Positions 25,093 to 34,266 are shown, numbered from the stretch's first letter. The stretch: 64,000 bases of DNA from Bradyrhizobium sp. Ce-3 (GCF_022835695.1 NZ_BQUV01000010.1:186001-250000), one strand, 5' to 3'. Numbers and translations: made by a program. The notes: generated by a model not told the origin, from the sequence alone.

Positions 25093-25916
25093 GCAGCCCC
25101 CGTTTCGAAGCGAATGCAGCGGCACTCGCTGCGCTCATACCGGACGGGGCGTCCGTTGCGGTGCCAAGCGACAATTCGGGCGTGCCGATGGCGCTGACGC
25201 TGGAGATCATCCGTGCAGGCAAGCGCGGCTTGCGCATGATCGGCGGGCCGACGGCGGGCATTCAGGTCGACATGCTCATTGGCGCGGGATGCGTGGCCTC
25301 CGTGGAAGCGGCGGGGGTGAGCCTTGGCCCCCGCGGACTCGCGCCCCGCTTTTGCGCGGCGGTCGAGGGCGGCGAAATCAAGATCATCGACTCCACGTGC
25401 CCCGCGACCCATGCGGGATACATTGCGGGGGAAAAGCGGCTGCCTTTCATGGCGGTTCATGGAATCTTCGGATCGGACGTGCTGACGCACCGTGCGGATT
25501 GGAAGATCATCACCAATCCGTTCCCTCCGCACCAACCGCTGGTCGTCGTCCCGGCGATCAACCCCGACATATCCATCTTTCACGCGCCGTTGGCGGATGA
25601 GCACGGGAATGTTTGGGTCGGCAAGCGGCGGGAGCTCAAGTCGATGGCGCGAGCCGCCGGCAAGGTGCTTGTGACGGTGGATAAAATCGTGCCCGAGGAC
25701 CTGGCCGGCAACGCCGAGTTGGCGCCGGGCCTTCTTGCGTCTCACTACATAGACCGTATTGCCCTCGCAGCAGGAGGCGCTTGGCCAACCGCATTGCCGC
25801 CTGTGCATCCTGAGGACGGCGCCGAGTTGGACGCCTATGCGGCAGCAGCCCAGACCCGCGAAGGATTCGACAGATATCTGCACCGCGCCCTAACCCCGCG
25901 AGGGCCGGCGCAATGA
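25089..25916 (+). CDS. CoA-transferase-fold subunit A (GctA/IpdA-like)
   Basis: This 275-residue subunit belongs to the family I CoA-transferase alpha fold, with LIPDGASVAVPSDNSGVP near the start, IGAGCVASVEAAGVSLG, and the late HADEHGN-like piece ADEHGNVWVGKRREL. It overlaps both neighbours by four bases. The alpha/beta pair resembles glutaconate CoA-transferase and the cholesterol-ring hydrolase IpdAB, which shares the fold but opens rings instead of moving CoA. Which applies here cannot be decided from the sequence. Confidence 0.82.
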   Translation: MSSPRFEANAAALAALIPDGASVAVPSDNSGVPMALTLEIIRAGKRGLRMIGGPTAGIQVDMLIGAGCVASVEAAGVSLGPRGLAPRFCAAVEGGEIKIIDSTCPATHAGYIAGEKRLPFMAVHGIFGSDVLTHRADWKIITNPFPPHQPLVVVPAINPDISIFHAPLADEHGNVWVGKRRELKSMARAAGKVLVTVDKIVPEDLAGNAELAPGLLASHYIDRIALAAGGAWPTALPPVHPEDGAELDAYAAAAQTREGFDRYLHRALTPRGPAQ

Positions 25917-26671
25917 GCAACCCGATGGCTGGGATCGCGCGATCCGACACATACTCAAAGGAAGAGCTGCTGATCGCCACGATGGCGCGCCTGTTCGGCG
26001 ATGGCACATTCATGACGGCCGGCGTGAATTCCCCGATACCCGCCGCGGCGGGATTGCTGCGAGAGCAGGTCGATCCAGGATTCTATGTCGCGGTTCATGG
26101 CGATCCCGGGCGAACGCCCTTTGTCGATGGCGGAGCCGAGGCGTTCGACATGGCGGCGCAGGGCCGGCTCGACGTATTCGTGTTTGGCGGCGTTCAGGTC
26201 GATGGCAAAGCCAACATCAACCTGGTCGGGATAGGCCCCTATCCCCAGGCAAAGAAGCGGTTCGCCGGGACATTCGGCGCCGCGTCGCTGTTCTACCTCG
26301 TCCGCAACATCGTGCTGTTCTTTCCCAAGCATGACCGCCGCACGCTGGTGGAAGCAGTGGACTTCAAATCCGCGTCGGCGATCGGTCCCAAGGAGGCATA
26401 CCGGACAGGTAGCCCGAGGTGGCTTTTGAGCGAACGGTGCCTGTTCCGGTTCGATCTGGAGAAGGAGCGCTTCACCCTCGTCTCCGTGCACCCCGGCCAC
26501 AGCCTTGAGGAAGTGCGCGAGCATACCGGCTTTTCCTTCGATGTGACGGACCGGGTCGAGATGACTGCAGTCCCGACCACAGCCGAACGCGAGCTTATCC
26601 GCGGCCCCGTTCGCGATGCCCTAAGCAAGCCCTACCCCGATTTTGCGCGCAAGCTTCTGGCGCGCCAATAA
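25913..26671 (+). CDS. CoA-transferase-fold subunit B (GctB/IpdB-like)
   Basis: This 252-residue subunit pairs with the preceding subunit and overlaps it by four bases. It shows GVNSPIPAAAG, GGVQVDGKANINLVG and GTFGAASLFYLVRN. I could not find a Ser-Glu-Asn-Gly motif, the usual site of the CoA-accepting glutamate in classical beta subunits. That absence favours an IpdB-like hydrolase or another non-transferase role. The operon of ligase, PrpD and this pair suggests activation, hydration/dehydration and cleavage of a cyclic or dicarboxylic acid. Confidence 0.8.
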   Translation: MSNPMAGIARSDTYSKEELLIATMARLFGDGTFMTAGVNSPIPAAAGLLREQVDPGFYVAVHGDPGRTPFVDGGAEAFDMAAQGRLDVFVFGGVQVDGKANINLVGIGPYPQAKKRFAGTFGAASLFYLVRNIVLFFPKHDRRTLVEAVDFKSASAIGPKEAYRTGSPRWLLSERCLFRFDLEKERFTLVSVHPGHSLEEVREHTGFSFDVTDRVEMTAVPTTAERELIRGPVRDALSKPYPDFARKLLARQ

Positions 26672-26820
26672 GAGCAGGACGCCTTGCAGGGAAGTGTGGA
26701 CATCACCGCCCGCCGTTCGGCTGGCCACTTGTGCGGGTTTGCGTTAGGGTGCTGACCGACAGGAAAGTCAGAAGGGCCAATCGGCGTGGCCGAGTAGCGA
26801 GGGCGGAGCGTTTCGGGCTG

Positions 26821-27744
26821 ATGAGCATAGACGACCGGCAGCTCCGCTATTTTGTCGACGTAGCCACGTTTCGAAGCATCAACAAGGCGGCCGAATACCG
26901 CAACATCGCACAACCGGCGCTCAGCCGCAGGATGCGGCAGCTCGAACACGACCTCAGCACGACGCTCTTCATTCGCCAGCCTCAAGGCATCGAACTGACC
27001 GACGCCGGCCAGCGACTGCTGGTGCGTGCGGCGAGCCTGATCGGAGAATTCGACCGCATCCGCGAAGCCATGAGCGACGACGAGAAGGGACCGGAGATAC
27101 AGCTGCGGGTCGGCTTGCCACCCGGCGTCAGCCTCTTGCTGCTCGACCGGATGGTGAGCGAGGTTTATCGAACGATTGCCAAAGTGATCCTCGAGATCAA
27201 GGAAGCGGAAACACGGTTTCTGCTCAACAGTGTTCTCGAAGGCGATCTCGACATCGCGGTCGTCTCCCGCCGCGACTTTTCACCTCGCATCGAGGCTCAG
27301 CGCTTCTACTCCGAACCCTTGTTCTTTGCGGTGCATCCAAGCCTCTCCCAACCGCCGTCAGAGGTCACGCTGCCCTTCGCCGTCCCCGATTCCGACGAGA
27401 CATTCAACGAGACGGCCTATGACTGTCTTCGCAGGCTCGGTCGACCGCCTCAGATCGACATGCGGCTGGCGACAATTTCCAGCATCAAGCGCCTGGTGGA
27501 TCGAGCGCAGGCCTGCACGCTCGGCCCTTATTCCGCTCTGACCGAAGAGATACGGACAGGGCACTGGAGCCTCACCCGGGTGCCCGGCGTTCTCCTGGAA
27601 CGCTACCTCGTCTGGCGAAAGGGAGAAGACAGCAATCCGCTCGTCCAGCAGATGCGACGCGTGTTCCTCACCGCAATCGCTTCGGCCACCCGCGACGAAA
27701 CGGGCGATCTTCTCGTGCCGACCGGCGGCGAAGGCGACACCTGA
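26821..27744 (+). CDS. LysR-family transcriptional regulator
   Basis: The ATG at 26821 gives 307 residues. The N-terminal HTH (MSIDDRQLRYFVDVATFRSI, then QPALSRRMRQLEHDL) is followed by an effector domain from about 90. It lies 149 bp after the CoA-transferase subunit gene on the same strand and before a FAD oxidoreductase gene. Matching 24-bp operator candidates at 22183 and 30247 flank it, one upstream of the ligase operon and one upstream of the ABC importer, so it is a good candidate for their common regulator. An upstream in-frame extension exists but is Arg-rich and lacks HTH continuity. Confidence 0.88.
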   Translation: MSIDDRQLRYFVDVATFRSINKAAEYRNIAQPALSRRMRQLEHDLSTTLFIRQPQGIELTDAGQRLLVRAASLIGEFDRIREAMSDDEKGPEIQLRVGLPPGVSLLLLDRMVSEVYRTIAKVILEIKEAETRFLLNSVLEGDLDIAVVSRRDFSPRIEAQRFYSEPLFFAVHPSLSQPPSEVTLPFAVPDSDETFNETAYDCLRRLGRPPQIDMRLATISSIKRLVDRAQACTLGPYSALTEEIRTGHWSLTRVPGVLLERYLVWRKGEDSNPLVQQMRRVFLTAIASATRDETGDLLVPTGGEGDT

Positions 27745-27754
27745 GTTATCCAGA

Positions 27755-27770
27755 TTTGGCATAGGCCAAA
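27755..27770. promoter_or_regulatory. Inverted repeat TTTGGC-ATAG-GCCAAA
   Basis: A perfect six-base dyad with a four-base spacer lies 11 bp after the LysR stop and 80 bp before the FAD oxidoreductase start. It could be an operator for that gene or a small terminator; the lack of a U-tract makes the operator reading slightly more likely. Confidence 0.4.
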
Positions 27771-27849
27771 CGACGTCGCGGACCTCTATTTTCCCGCCCG
27801 GCTCTCCCGTCGCGGGGAGCGATCTGGCGTCGATGACAGCGAGAGAAGA

Positions 27850-29232
27850 ATGTCAGGAGTGATGGGCGCGGCGACGCGGGAGGCGTTGAAGCAGATTTTC
27901 GGTGACCGGTACTCGGAAAATTCGAGCGTTCTCGCCAGCCATGCGGGAACTGAGGCGCACCATGAAGCGGCACCTCCAGACGCAGTGGTTTGGCCCCGAT
28001 CGACGCCGGAAGTGGTCGAAGCCGTTCTGACCTGTGCTCGTGCGGGCGTTCCCGTCATCGCGCACGGTAACGGCTCCTCGCTTGAAGGCAACACAGCTGC
28101 CGTCAGCGGAGGGCTGTGTATCGATCTCACCCAGATGAACCGCGTGTTGCGCGTCAGCGTCGAAGATCTCGACTGCACCGTCCAGGCCGGCGTGCCCCGT
28201 GAACAGCTCAACGCCGAGATTCGCGATTCCGGTCTGTTCTTTCCCATCGACCCCGGCGCCAACGCCACGCTCGGCGGCATGGCCGCGACGCGCGCATCCG
28301 GCACAAATGCGGTGCGCTATGGTACAATGCGCGAGAACGTCCTCAATCTGACCGTGGTCACCCCGCAGGGCGACGTTATTCGCACTGCCGGGCGGGCTCG
28401 GAAATCTTCCGCAGGATATGATCTGACCCGGCTCCATGTCGGATCGGAAGGGACACTTGGCGTCATCACGGAAGTTTCGTTGCGATTGCACGGCCGTCCC
28501 GAATCCGTCCGCTCCGCCACCTGTCGTTTTCCCGATCCGATCTCGGCCACGCGAGCCGCGACCGAGGCCATCCAGCTCGGTCTGCCGATCGCCCGCATCG
28601 AATATCTCGATGAAGCCTGCATCCGGGCGGTCAACGCATTTTCCAACCTGCAGGAAGCTGAAGCGGACACGTTATTCCTGGAGTTTCACGGCTCGACGCA
28701 GAGCGTGCAGGAGCAGGTCGCGCTCTTCGGAGAGATCGCGAACAACAATGGCGGCATCGACTTCCGCTGGGCCGAGAGAGATGAGGACCGAAACCGGCTC
28801 TGGGCCGCCAGGCATTCTGCCTACAAGGCGGTCGTGAGCCGACGGGCCGGATGCCGCGGCTGGGCCACCGACGTATGCGTCCCGGTTTCCGCCCTGCCCG
28901 GTTCGATCGCCCATGCGAAGTCACTGCTGTCGCAATGCACGGTTCCCGCGGCGATCATGGGGCACGTTGGAGACGGCAACTTCCATGTCGTGTTTTCGGT
29001 CGATACCAGCTCCGCCAGTGAACTTTCGCAGATCGCGGCGATCAACGACGCCCTGGTCGCACGCGCGCTCGCCTCCGAAGGCACCTGTACCGGTGAACAC
29101 GGGGTCGGCATCGGCAAGATGAAGTACATGAATGCCGAGCATGGGCCAGCGCTGGATATCATGCGGCGAATCAAGGCCGCGCTTGATCCAAGGGACATCA
29201 TGAATCCAGGAAAAATCATTCCAAGCATTTGA
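27850..29232 (+). CDS. FAD-linked oxidoreductase, GlcD / D-lactate dehydrogenase type
   Basis: This 460-residue flavoenzyme has a PCMH-type FAD domain (about 35-215) with VIAHGNGSSLEGNT, FPIDPGANATLGGMAATRAS and GSEGTLGVITEVSLRL, then an FAD-oxidase C domain ending CTGEHGVGIGKMKYM and DPRDIMNPGKIIP. The family oxidises 2-hydroxy acids such as D-lactate, glycolate or D-2-hydroxyglutarate, passing electrons to quinone or cytochrome. No Fe-S partner (GlcF) is adjacent. It precedes a sulfurtransferase by 12 bp, so a shared transcript is likely. The exact hydroxy acid is not assignable. Confidence 0.87.
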   Translation: MSGVMGAATREALKQIFGDRYSENSSVLASHAGTEAHHEAAPPDAVVWPRSTPEVVEAVLTCARAGVPVIAHGNGSSLEGNTAAVSGGLCIDLTQMNRVLRVSVEDLDCTVQAGVPREQLNAEIRDSGLFFPIDPGANATLGGMAATRASGTNAVRYGTMRENVLNLTVVTPQGDVIRTAGRARKSSAGYDLTRLHVGSEGTLGVITEVSLRLHGRPESVRSATCRFPDPISATRAATEAIQLGLPIARIEYLDEACIRAVNAFSNLQEAEADTLFLEFHGSTQSVQEQVALFGEIANNNGGIDFRWAERDEDRNRLWAARHSAYKAVVSRRAGCRGWATDVCVPVSALPGSIAHAKSLLSQCTVPAAIMGHVGDGNFHVVFSVDTSSASELSQIAAINDALVARALASEGTCTGEHGVGIGKMKYMNAEHGPALDIMRRIKAALDPRDIMNPGKIIPSI

Positions 29233-29244
29233 GGACTCTTCTTG

Positions 29245-30078
29245 ATGGATGACCCCATGATCTCGGCAGCCCGGCTGTCCCGGCGCCTGCACGATTTTGA
29301 TATCATTGACGCGACCTATTACATGCCGGCCGATCCGGCGCGGGCGCGAGCCGATTTCCAGGCACTCCGGATTCCGGGCGCACGCCTGTTCGAAATCGAC
29401 GAGATCGTCGACCGGAGCAGCGATCTGCCGCACATGCTGCCCGATGCCGGGACGTTCGCGCGCGCGGCTGCCGAACTCGGCATCGACGGCAGCCGGCCGG
29501 TCGCCGTCTACGATCGCAGCGTCAACCATTTCAGTGCGCCGCGCGTATGGCTGACGCTCAAGCTGTTCGGCATCGAAAACTGTTACGTGCTCGACGGCGG
29601 CTTCAGCGCCTGGATGAACGCAGGATGTCCCGTCGTTTCGGGAGACGCCGGTGATCGGACCGTGGCACCGCGAACCTGGACGCTGGACAAGGGGCGTGTG
29701 CTGACCGGTGCCGAGATGGCAAAAGCTGTCGCCGCCGGTGACGGCACGATCTTCGATGCCCGTTCCAAGGAGCGATTTGCCGGCGCCGCGGCGGAGCCCC
29801 GCCCTGGTCTTCGATCGGGACACATGCAGGGCGCATCCTGCGTGCCCTTCACCTCGCTGACGCGATCCGACGGCTTGTTTGTCGATCCATCGACCCTGCG
29901 CACGATGTTCGGATACCCGACAGACCGGGAGCCCATCGTGAGCTGCGGATCGGGCCTCACAGCTTGCGTTCTGGCACTGGGCCTTGCGCGTCTGGGGCTC
30001 AATGCCCGCCTCTACGATGGCTCCTGGTCGGAATGGGGACGCGGCGCGCTGGGAGACATCATCACGGATGCAGTTTGA
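29245..30078 (+). CDS. Two-domain rhodanese, 3-mercaptopyruvate sulfurtransferase type
   Basis: The ATG at 29245 (an in-frame TTG sits one codon before) gives 277 residues with two rhodanese domains (about 5-130 and 150-275). The catalytic loop in the second domain is CGSGLTAC, matching the CG-S/T-G-V/L-T signature of 3-mercaptopyruvate sulfurtransferase rather than thiosulfate rhodanese (CRKGxT). The typical GHMQGASCVPF substrate-loop is present. The enzyme moves sulfur to thiols or cyanide. Cyanide detoxification is a possible link to the nitrile genes farther on, but the 11-kb distance makes that speculative. Confidence 0.88.
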   Translation: MDDPMISAARLSRRLHDFDIIDATYYMPADPARARADFQALRIPGARLFEIDEIVDRSSDLPHMLPDAGTFARAAAELGIDGSRPVAVYDRSVNHFSAPRVWLTLKLFGIENCYVLDGGFSAWMNAGCPVVSGDAGDRTVAPRTWTLDKGRVLTGAEMAKAVAAGDGTIFDARSKERFAGAAAEPRPGLRSGHMQGASCVPFTSLTRSDGLFVDPSTLRTMFGYPTDREPIVSCGSGLTACVLALGLARLGLNARLYDGSWSEWGRGALGDIITDAV

Positions 30079-30329
30079 CACAGCGGCAATCAGTCGCGTC
30101 CGGCTCCTCAAGTTGAGAGCGGCTGACCTGTGGACCGCGCGTGCGCGGAAAGGCATGCCTAGCCTTTCGCCATCGGCTGCTCAATTCGCGGATTTGTCGC
30201 CTGGACCGCGGGCAACACTTTGCTCATGACGCAGGAAATCTCGCGATATGCCGACACAGCATAACCAGTCGTAACCCCGCCATATCAAAGTGCGGCGTCA
30301 TAAAATTCTGATGATACGGGAGACGCGGT
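30079..30329. promoter_or_regulatory. Intergenic region with hairpin and strong LysR-type box upstream of the ABC importer
   Basis: A hairpin with arms GAAAGGC (30148-30154) and GCCTTTC (30162-30168) probably ends the sulfurtransferase transcript. At 30247-30263 is TATGC-CGACACA-GCATA, a perfect-dyad T-N11-A LysR-type box. It is 67-83 bp before the permease start and is followed by ACCAGTC, which continues the match to the site at 22183. Confidence 0.6.
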
Positions 30330-32051
30330 TTGGCGGGCTTGGTTAGGCTAGTTTGGCGGTTGGGGCCTTGGGGAATTGGCTTCTGTCTCCTGCTGATCGC
30401 ATTCGTCTATTGGCCCTTCTTCACGCTGATCGCTGGAGCCTTCAAGTCGACGCCATTCGGCGACGGCTCTTTCACGCTCTCGGGATTCCGAACCGTGTTC
30501 GGCAGCGCGGCCACGTACCGCGCCTTTGGCGTTTCTGCCCTCTATTCCAGCCTGGTACTCATCTGCTCGATCGCGATCGGGCTCGGCTTCGCGTTCGCAA
30601 CCGCGCGGAGCTCGGCACGCGCCGTCCGCTTTCTGGTGCCGGCGATGGTGCTCATTGCGGCCATCCCGCGACTGTTCTTTGCCGTGAGCTGGGGCATGAT
30701 CGGCGCCCCGCGCAGTGGCCTGATCGCCAGTCTCTTCCGGACATTCGGCCACGACATGCCGGACTGGCTGACGATCTACAGCTTCGGCGGCCTCGTCTGG
30801 GTCACGGTCCTCAAGGTCTCCGCGGTTGCCTATCTTCTTCTGCTCGGGCCGGTGCTGCAGATCGATCGCAGCCTGGAGGATGCGGCCGTGATGTCCGGAG
30901 TCAGCCGGCGGCGGGCGGTGTTGCGGATCTCGCTGCCGCTGCTGACGCCGGCGCTGGTCGCTGTCGCCATGCTGATGTTCGTCGAGGGCATCCAAGTCTA
31001 CGATTTTCCGGCGCTGCTCGCCGCCCCGGCCGGCATCGAGACCTTGTCGACCGCAGTCGAGGCCTATCTCAGCAAGGAAGCGACGCCGCAATGGGCTTCA
31101 GCCACCGCGCTGTCCCTGGTCGTCGTGCTGATGATTACGCTGCTGCTCCTGGTTCAGGCGCGGCTGGTCGGCGGACGCGACTTTACCTCGATCGTCGGCA
31201 AGTCGCGCCAGGCCGCCGCGGCCGAGCCGTCACGCTTTGACTGGGCGGTCTCGCTCGCGATCGCGCTCTTCCTCACGCTCGCGCTTGTCCTGCCGCTCAC
31301 CCAGATGGTGATCGGTTCGCTTCAACCGTATTTCGGCATGTACGGCACCTATACTTTGGCAAACTACCAGGCGATTTTCGCCGACGCACGCCAGGTCATG
31401 ATCCTGCTGAACACGTTGGCGATGTCGATGGTCGGTGGACTGATCGTCATCGCCATCGCCTTCGTCATGGCCTATGTCGACACCCGAACCACACTCGGTG
31501 GTCTGCGCCTTTTCGTCCGCGTCGCATCGTGGGTGCCGGCGACCGCGCCCGGCATCGTGCTCAGCCTGGCCTTTGTCTGGACCTTCGTCAGCACGCCTGG
31601 TTTGCGGGCGCTCTACGGCTCCAACATCCTCATGGCCATCGCCCTGGTCGTCGCCCACCTGCCGCTGGCGATCCGGGCCTGCGAGGGCATTCTCGCCCAG
31701 GTCAGCCAGGAGCTCGAGGACGCCGCGCGGATGAGCGCGGCACCGCCGGCGACGGTCATGCTCGCGATCACCGCCCGTCTGTGCACGCCGAGCCTTGCCG
31801 CGGCCTGGGTGCTGGTCAGTCTCGCCATCGCCGGCGCGCTCGACGTGCCGCTGCTGTTGCAGAGCACGAACAGCCAGACCGTTGCGACCTATGCCTACTC
31901 CCTGTTCAGCAACGGTGAGGTGGCGCAGGCGGCGGCGTTCTTCCTGAGCTACATCACCCTTTTCCTGCTGACGGTGGCCGGTCTCTATTTTTCCACCCGC
32001 TTCTACGCCGCCCTGCGCAACCAACGCCGTATCGCCGTCGCCGGCTGCTAG
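30330..32051 (+). CDS. Fused two-domain ABC permease, ferric/thiamine-type importer
   Basis: A TTG start at 30330, after a GGGAG site, gives 573 residues with about twelve membrane helices in two repeated permease halves (roughly 1-290 and 300-573). The EAA-type loop occurs twice (LEDAAVMSGVSRRRAV near 190 and LEDAARMSAAPPATV near 465). This fused form is the FbpB/ThiP/CysTW class that takes up ferric iron, thiamine, spermidine-like or organic anions. The ATPase and binding protein follow at once. A LysR-type box precedes it. The substrate is open; association with a LysR regulator of catabolic genes argues for an organic compound. Confidence 0.86.
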   Translation: MAGLVRLVWRLGPWGIGFCLLLIAFVYWPFFTLIAGAFKSTPFGDGSFTLSGFRTVFGSAATYRAFGVSALYSSLVLICSIAIGLGFAFATARSSARAVRFLVPAMVLIAAIPRLFFAVSWGMIGAPRSGLIASLFRTFGHDMPDWLTIYSFGGLVWVTVLKVSAVAYLLLLGPVLQIDRSLEDAAVMSGVSRRRAVLRISLPLLTPALVAVAMLMFVEGIQVYDFPALLAAPAGIETLSTAVEAYLSKEATPQWASATALSLVVVLMITLLLLVQARLVGGRDFTSIVGKSRQAAAAEPSRFDWAVSLAIALFLTLALVLPLTQMVIGSLQPYFGMYGTYTLANYQAIFADARQVMILLNTLAMSMVGGLIVIAIAFVMAYVDTRTTLGGLRLFVRVASWVPATAPGIVLSLAFVWTFVSTPGLRALYGSNILMAIALVVAHLPLAIRACEGILAQVSQELEDAARMSAAPPATVMLAITARLCTPSLAAAWVLVSLAIAGALDVPLLLQSTNSQTVATYAYSLFSNGEVAQAAAFFLSYITLFLLTVAGLYFSTRFYAALRNQRRIAVAGC

Positions 32052-32088
32052 GGCCGTCCACTCGCCTGAAGACCCACGAGAAAGAACG

Positions 32089-33186
32089 ATGCTCTCTCCC
32101 AACAATACCCTTGCCGACCCCAGCATCCGGATCTCGGCGCTGAGCAAGTCCTACGGCACGACTGAGATCCTGAAAGGGATCAATCTCGAAGTTGCGGCGG
32201 GGACCTATCTCTGCCTGCTTGGCCCCTCCGGCTGCGGCAAGACAACGCTGCTTCGCTGCATTGCGGGCCTGGAGCACCCAAGCTCCGGCCAGTTGGATCT
32301 GCAAGGCCGGCCGATGTTCCACGAGAAGATGCCCGTTCCGGTCCCGGCCGAGAAGCGGGGCCTCGGCATGGTTTTCCAGCACTATGCGCTGTGGCCGCAC
32401 ATGAAGGTGTTCGACAACATCGCGTTTCCGATGCGCCAGAAGCGGGCCAGCGCCGCGGCGATCGAAACCCGGGTGTCGGATCTCGCCGACCTGATCGGGC
32501 TTCGCCCCCTGCTCGATCGCTTTCCCAGTCAGCTGTCGGGCGGACAGCAGCAGCGCGTCGCGCTGGCGCGCGCGCTCTGCATCGAGCCTTCGATCCTGCT
32601 GCTCGACGAGCCCTTGTCTAACCTCGACAGCGGACTCCGCAACCAGCTGCGCCGCGAACTGCGCAACATCCACGACCGCCTCGGCATGACGAGCGTAATG
32701 GTGACGCACGATCAAACCGAGGCCATGGCACTCGCCGACATGGTCGCGGTGCTTCATCAGGGCGTGGTCGTGCAGTACGGCCCGCCCGCCGAAGTGCTGT
32801 TCAACCCGGCCACACGCTATGTCGCCGGCTTCGTCGGCTACGACAACATGCCCGAAGGCATCGTGACGGATCTTGCCGATGGCCGGGTGACCCTCGATCT
32901 CGACGGAGCACGTGTCAACGTGCAGGCATCAGGACGGTTCGCGATCGGGGAGCGGCTTGCCATCGGCCTGAGATCGCGGGATGTCAGCCTGACCGGAACA
33001 CCGAAGGGCAACCACATCGCCGCTACCGTCAGCCGTGTCACCCGGCTTGGTCCTTCGCTCGAAATCGAGATCACGGCAGCTGGCCGGCCGCTGCTGGTTT
33101 CGCAGTCGGCCGACGGCACGCCTGCACCGAAGGCCCGCGACCACCTTTTCCTTCAACTTCCAGATATCGCACCACTTCTTCGTTGA
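32089..33186 (+). CDS. ABC importer ATPase, PotA/FbpC type
   Basis: This 365-residue ATPase has Walker A (GPSGCGKTT), the Q-loop (VFQHYALWPHMKVFDN), signature LSGGQQQRVALARAL, Walker B ILLLDEPLSNLD and switch His in VTHDQTEAMA, followed by a C-terminal TOBE-like domain from about 280. It belongs to the group that powers ferric, thiamine, polyamine and sulfate importers. It lies 37 bp after the permease and 30 bp before the binding protein start, completing one import operon. Confidence 0.9.
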   Translation: MLSPNNTLADPSIRISALSKSYGTTEILKGINLEVAAGTYLCLLGPSGCGKTTLLRCIAGLEHPSSGQLDLQGRPMFHEKMPVPVPAEKRGLGMVFQHYALWPHMKVFDNIAFPMRQKRASAAAIETRVSDLADLIGLRPLLDRFPSQLSGGQQQRVALARALCIEPSILLLDEPLSNLDSGLRNQLRRELRNIHDRLGMTSVMVTHDQTEAMALADMVAVLHQGVVVQYGPPAEVLFNPATRYVAGFVGYDNMPEGIVTDLADGRVTLDLDGARVNVQASGRFAIGERLAIGLRSRDVSLTGTPKGNHIAATVSRVTRLGPSLEIEITAAGRPLLVSQSADGTPAPKARDHLFLQLPDIAPLLR

Positions 33187-33216
33187 GAACCCGTGAGCAT
33201 GAGAGAGAGCAGCAGA

Positions 33217-34266
33217 ATGACTCGGCATTTTTGGACGAGAAAGCTCCATGGCGTGGCGACAGTCCTTGTCGTCGGATTGAGCACGGGCGCTGCGCTGGCG
33301 CGAGACGACTCCGCGATTCTCAAGCCGCTCTACGACGCGGCGGTGGCCGCGGATGAGCGCGAGCTTGTCGTCTATAATCCCAACACCAGCGCCAATACGC
33401 CGATCTTCGCTGCTTTCTCGGCGCGCTTCCCGAAGATCAAGATCGTGGGCGTCGATCTATTCGGGCCGAAGCTGACGAGCCGGCTGGAGGCAGAGGCCGC
33501 CTCGGGCCAGGCCGCCGGCGACATCATCTACACGACGCCAAACGAGATGCCCGAATACGCCGACAGGGGCTTCTTCGCCAGCTATCAGCCGGAGACGGCC
33601 GCCGGCATCGACGAGAAATACGTCGGCAAGAACAAGATGTGGTTCGACTGGACGCTGACGGTCAGCGGCCCGTTCTACAACAAGAGCTACGTCAAGCCGG
33701 CTGACGCGCCGAAAAGCTGGCGCGAACTGACCGACAGCAAGTGGGACAAGCAGCTCTCCATTTCCACGCTGCAGAGCGCCTCCGGAACCGGCCAGGCGCT
33801 GACGGCACTCACGCTCGCCGGCAAGCTCGACCGTGCCTGGTTCGCACGCCTCGCCGCCAATCACCCCATCGTCTCGCAACTCAATGCCCAGGCAATCCAG
33901 GCGGTGGCTTCAGGCCAGGCGACCATCGGTCTGGACGTTCCCTACCACTTCTTCAAGGCGGCCGCGAAGAAGGGTGCGCCGTTCGAGTTCATCTTCCCCG
34001 AGGAAGGCGTCATCTCGATCCCGCTCAACGAAGCCATTCTCGCCAAGGCACCTCATCCGAACGCCGCCAAGCTGTTCGCCGCCTGGCTGTTCAGCGCGGA
34101 AGCACAGGCGCTGCTCGCCGAGATCGGCATGCAGGGGACCATGCCGGATGCACCGAGGGTCGCCGGCGCCCCGCAAGGCCTCGTCTTCAATGTGATGGAT
34201 TGGCGTACGCTGGTCAGCAAGTTTCCGGCCCAGCTGGAGATGTACAAGGAGGTGTTCTCCAACTGA
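33217..34266 (+). CDS. Periplasmic solute-binding protein of the ferric/thiamine-type importer
   Basis: I choose the ATG at 33217, after GAGAGAGAG, giving 349 residues with a signal peptide (MTRHFWTRKLHGVATVLVVG to about ALA at residue 27). The mature part is a type II binding fold with YNPNTSANTPIFAAFSARFP, GDIIYTTPNEMPEYADRG and a late NEAILAKAPHPNAAKLFAAWL. In-frame GTG and ATG codons a little upstream are possible but would extend the leader. The classical Tyr pair of ferric-binding FbpA is not evident, so an organic ligand is likely. The gene ends the importer operon and faces a convergent Liv system. Confidence 0.85.
   Translation: MTRHFWTRKLHGVATVLVVGLSTGAALARDDSAILKPLYDAAVAADERELVVYNPNTSANTPIFAAFSARFPKIKIVGVDLFGPKLTSRLEAEAASGQAAGDIIYTTPNEMPEYADRGFFASYQPETAAGIDEKYVGKNKMWFDWTLTVSGPFYNKSYVKPADAPKSWRELTDSKWDKQLSISTLQSASGTGQALTALTLAGKLDRAWFARLAANHPIVSQLNAQAIQAVASGQATIGLDVPYHFFKAAAKKGAPFEFIFPEEGVISIPLNEAILAKAPHPNAAKLFAAWLFSAEAQALLAEIGMQGTMPDAPRVAGAPQGLVFNVMDWRTLVSKFPAQLEMYKEVFSN

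Noticed and set aside
29245-30078. Sulfurtransferase as a dedicated cyanide-detoxifying part of the nitrile pathway
   Set aside because: It lies 11 kb away in a different operon next to a GlcD-type gene; no sequence evidence links it to the nitrilase operon.
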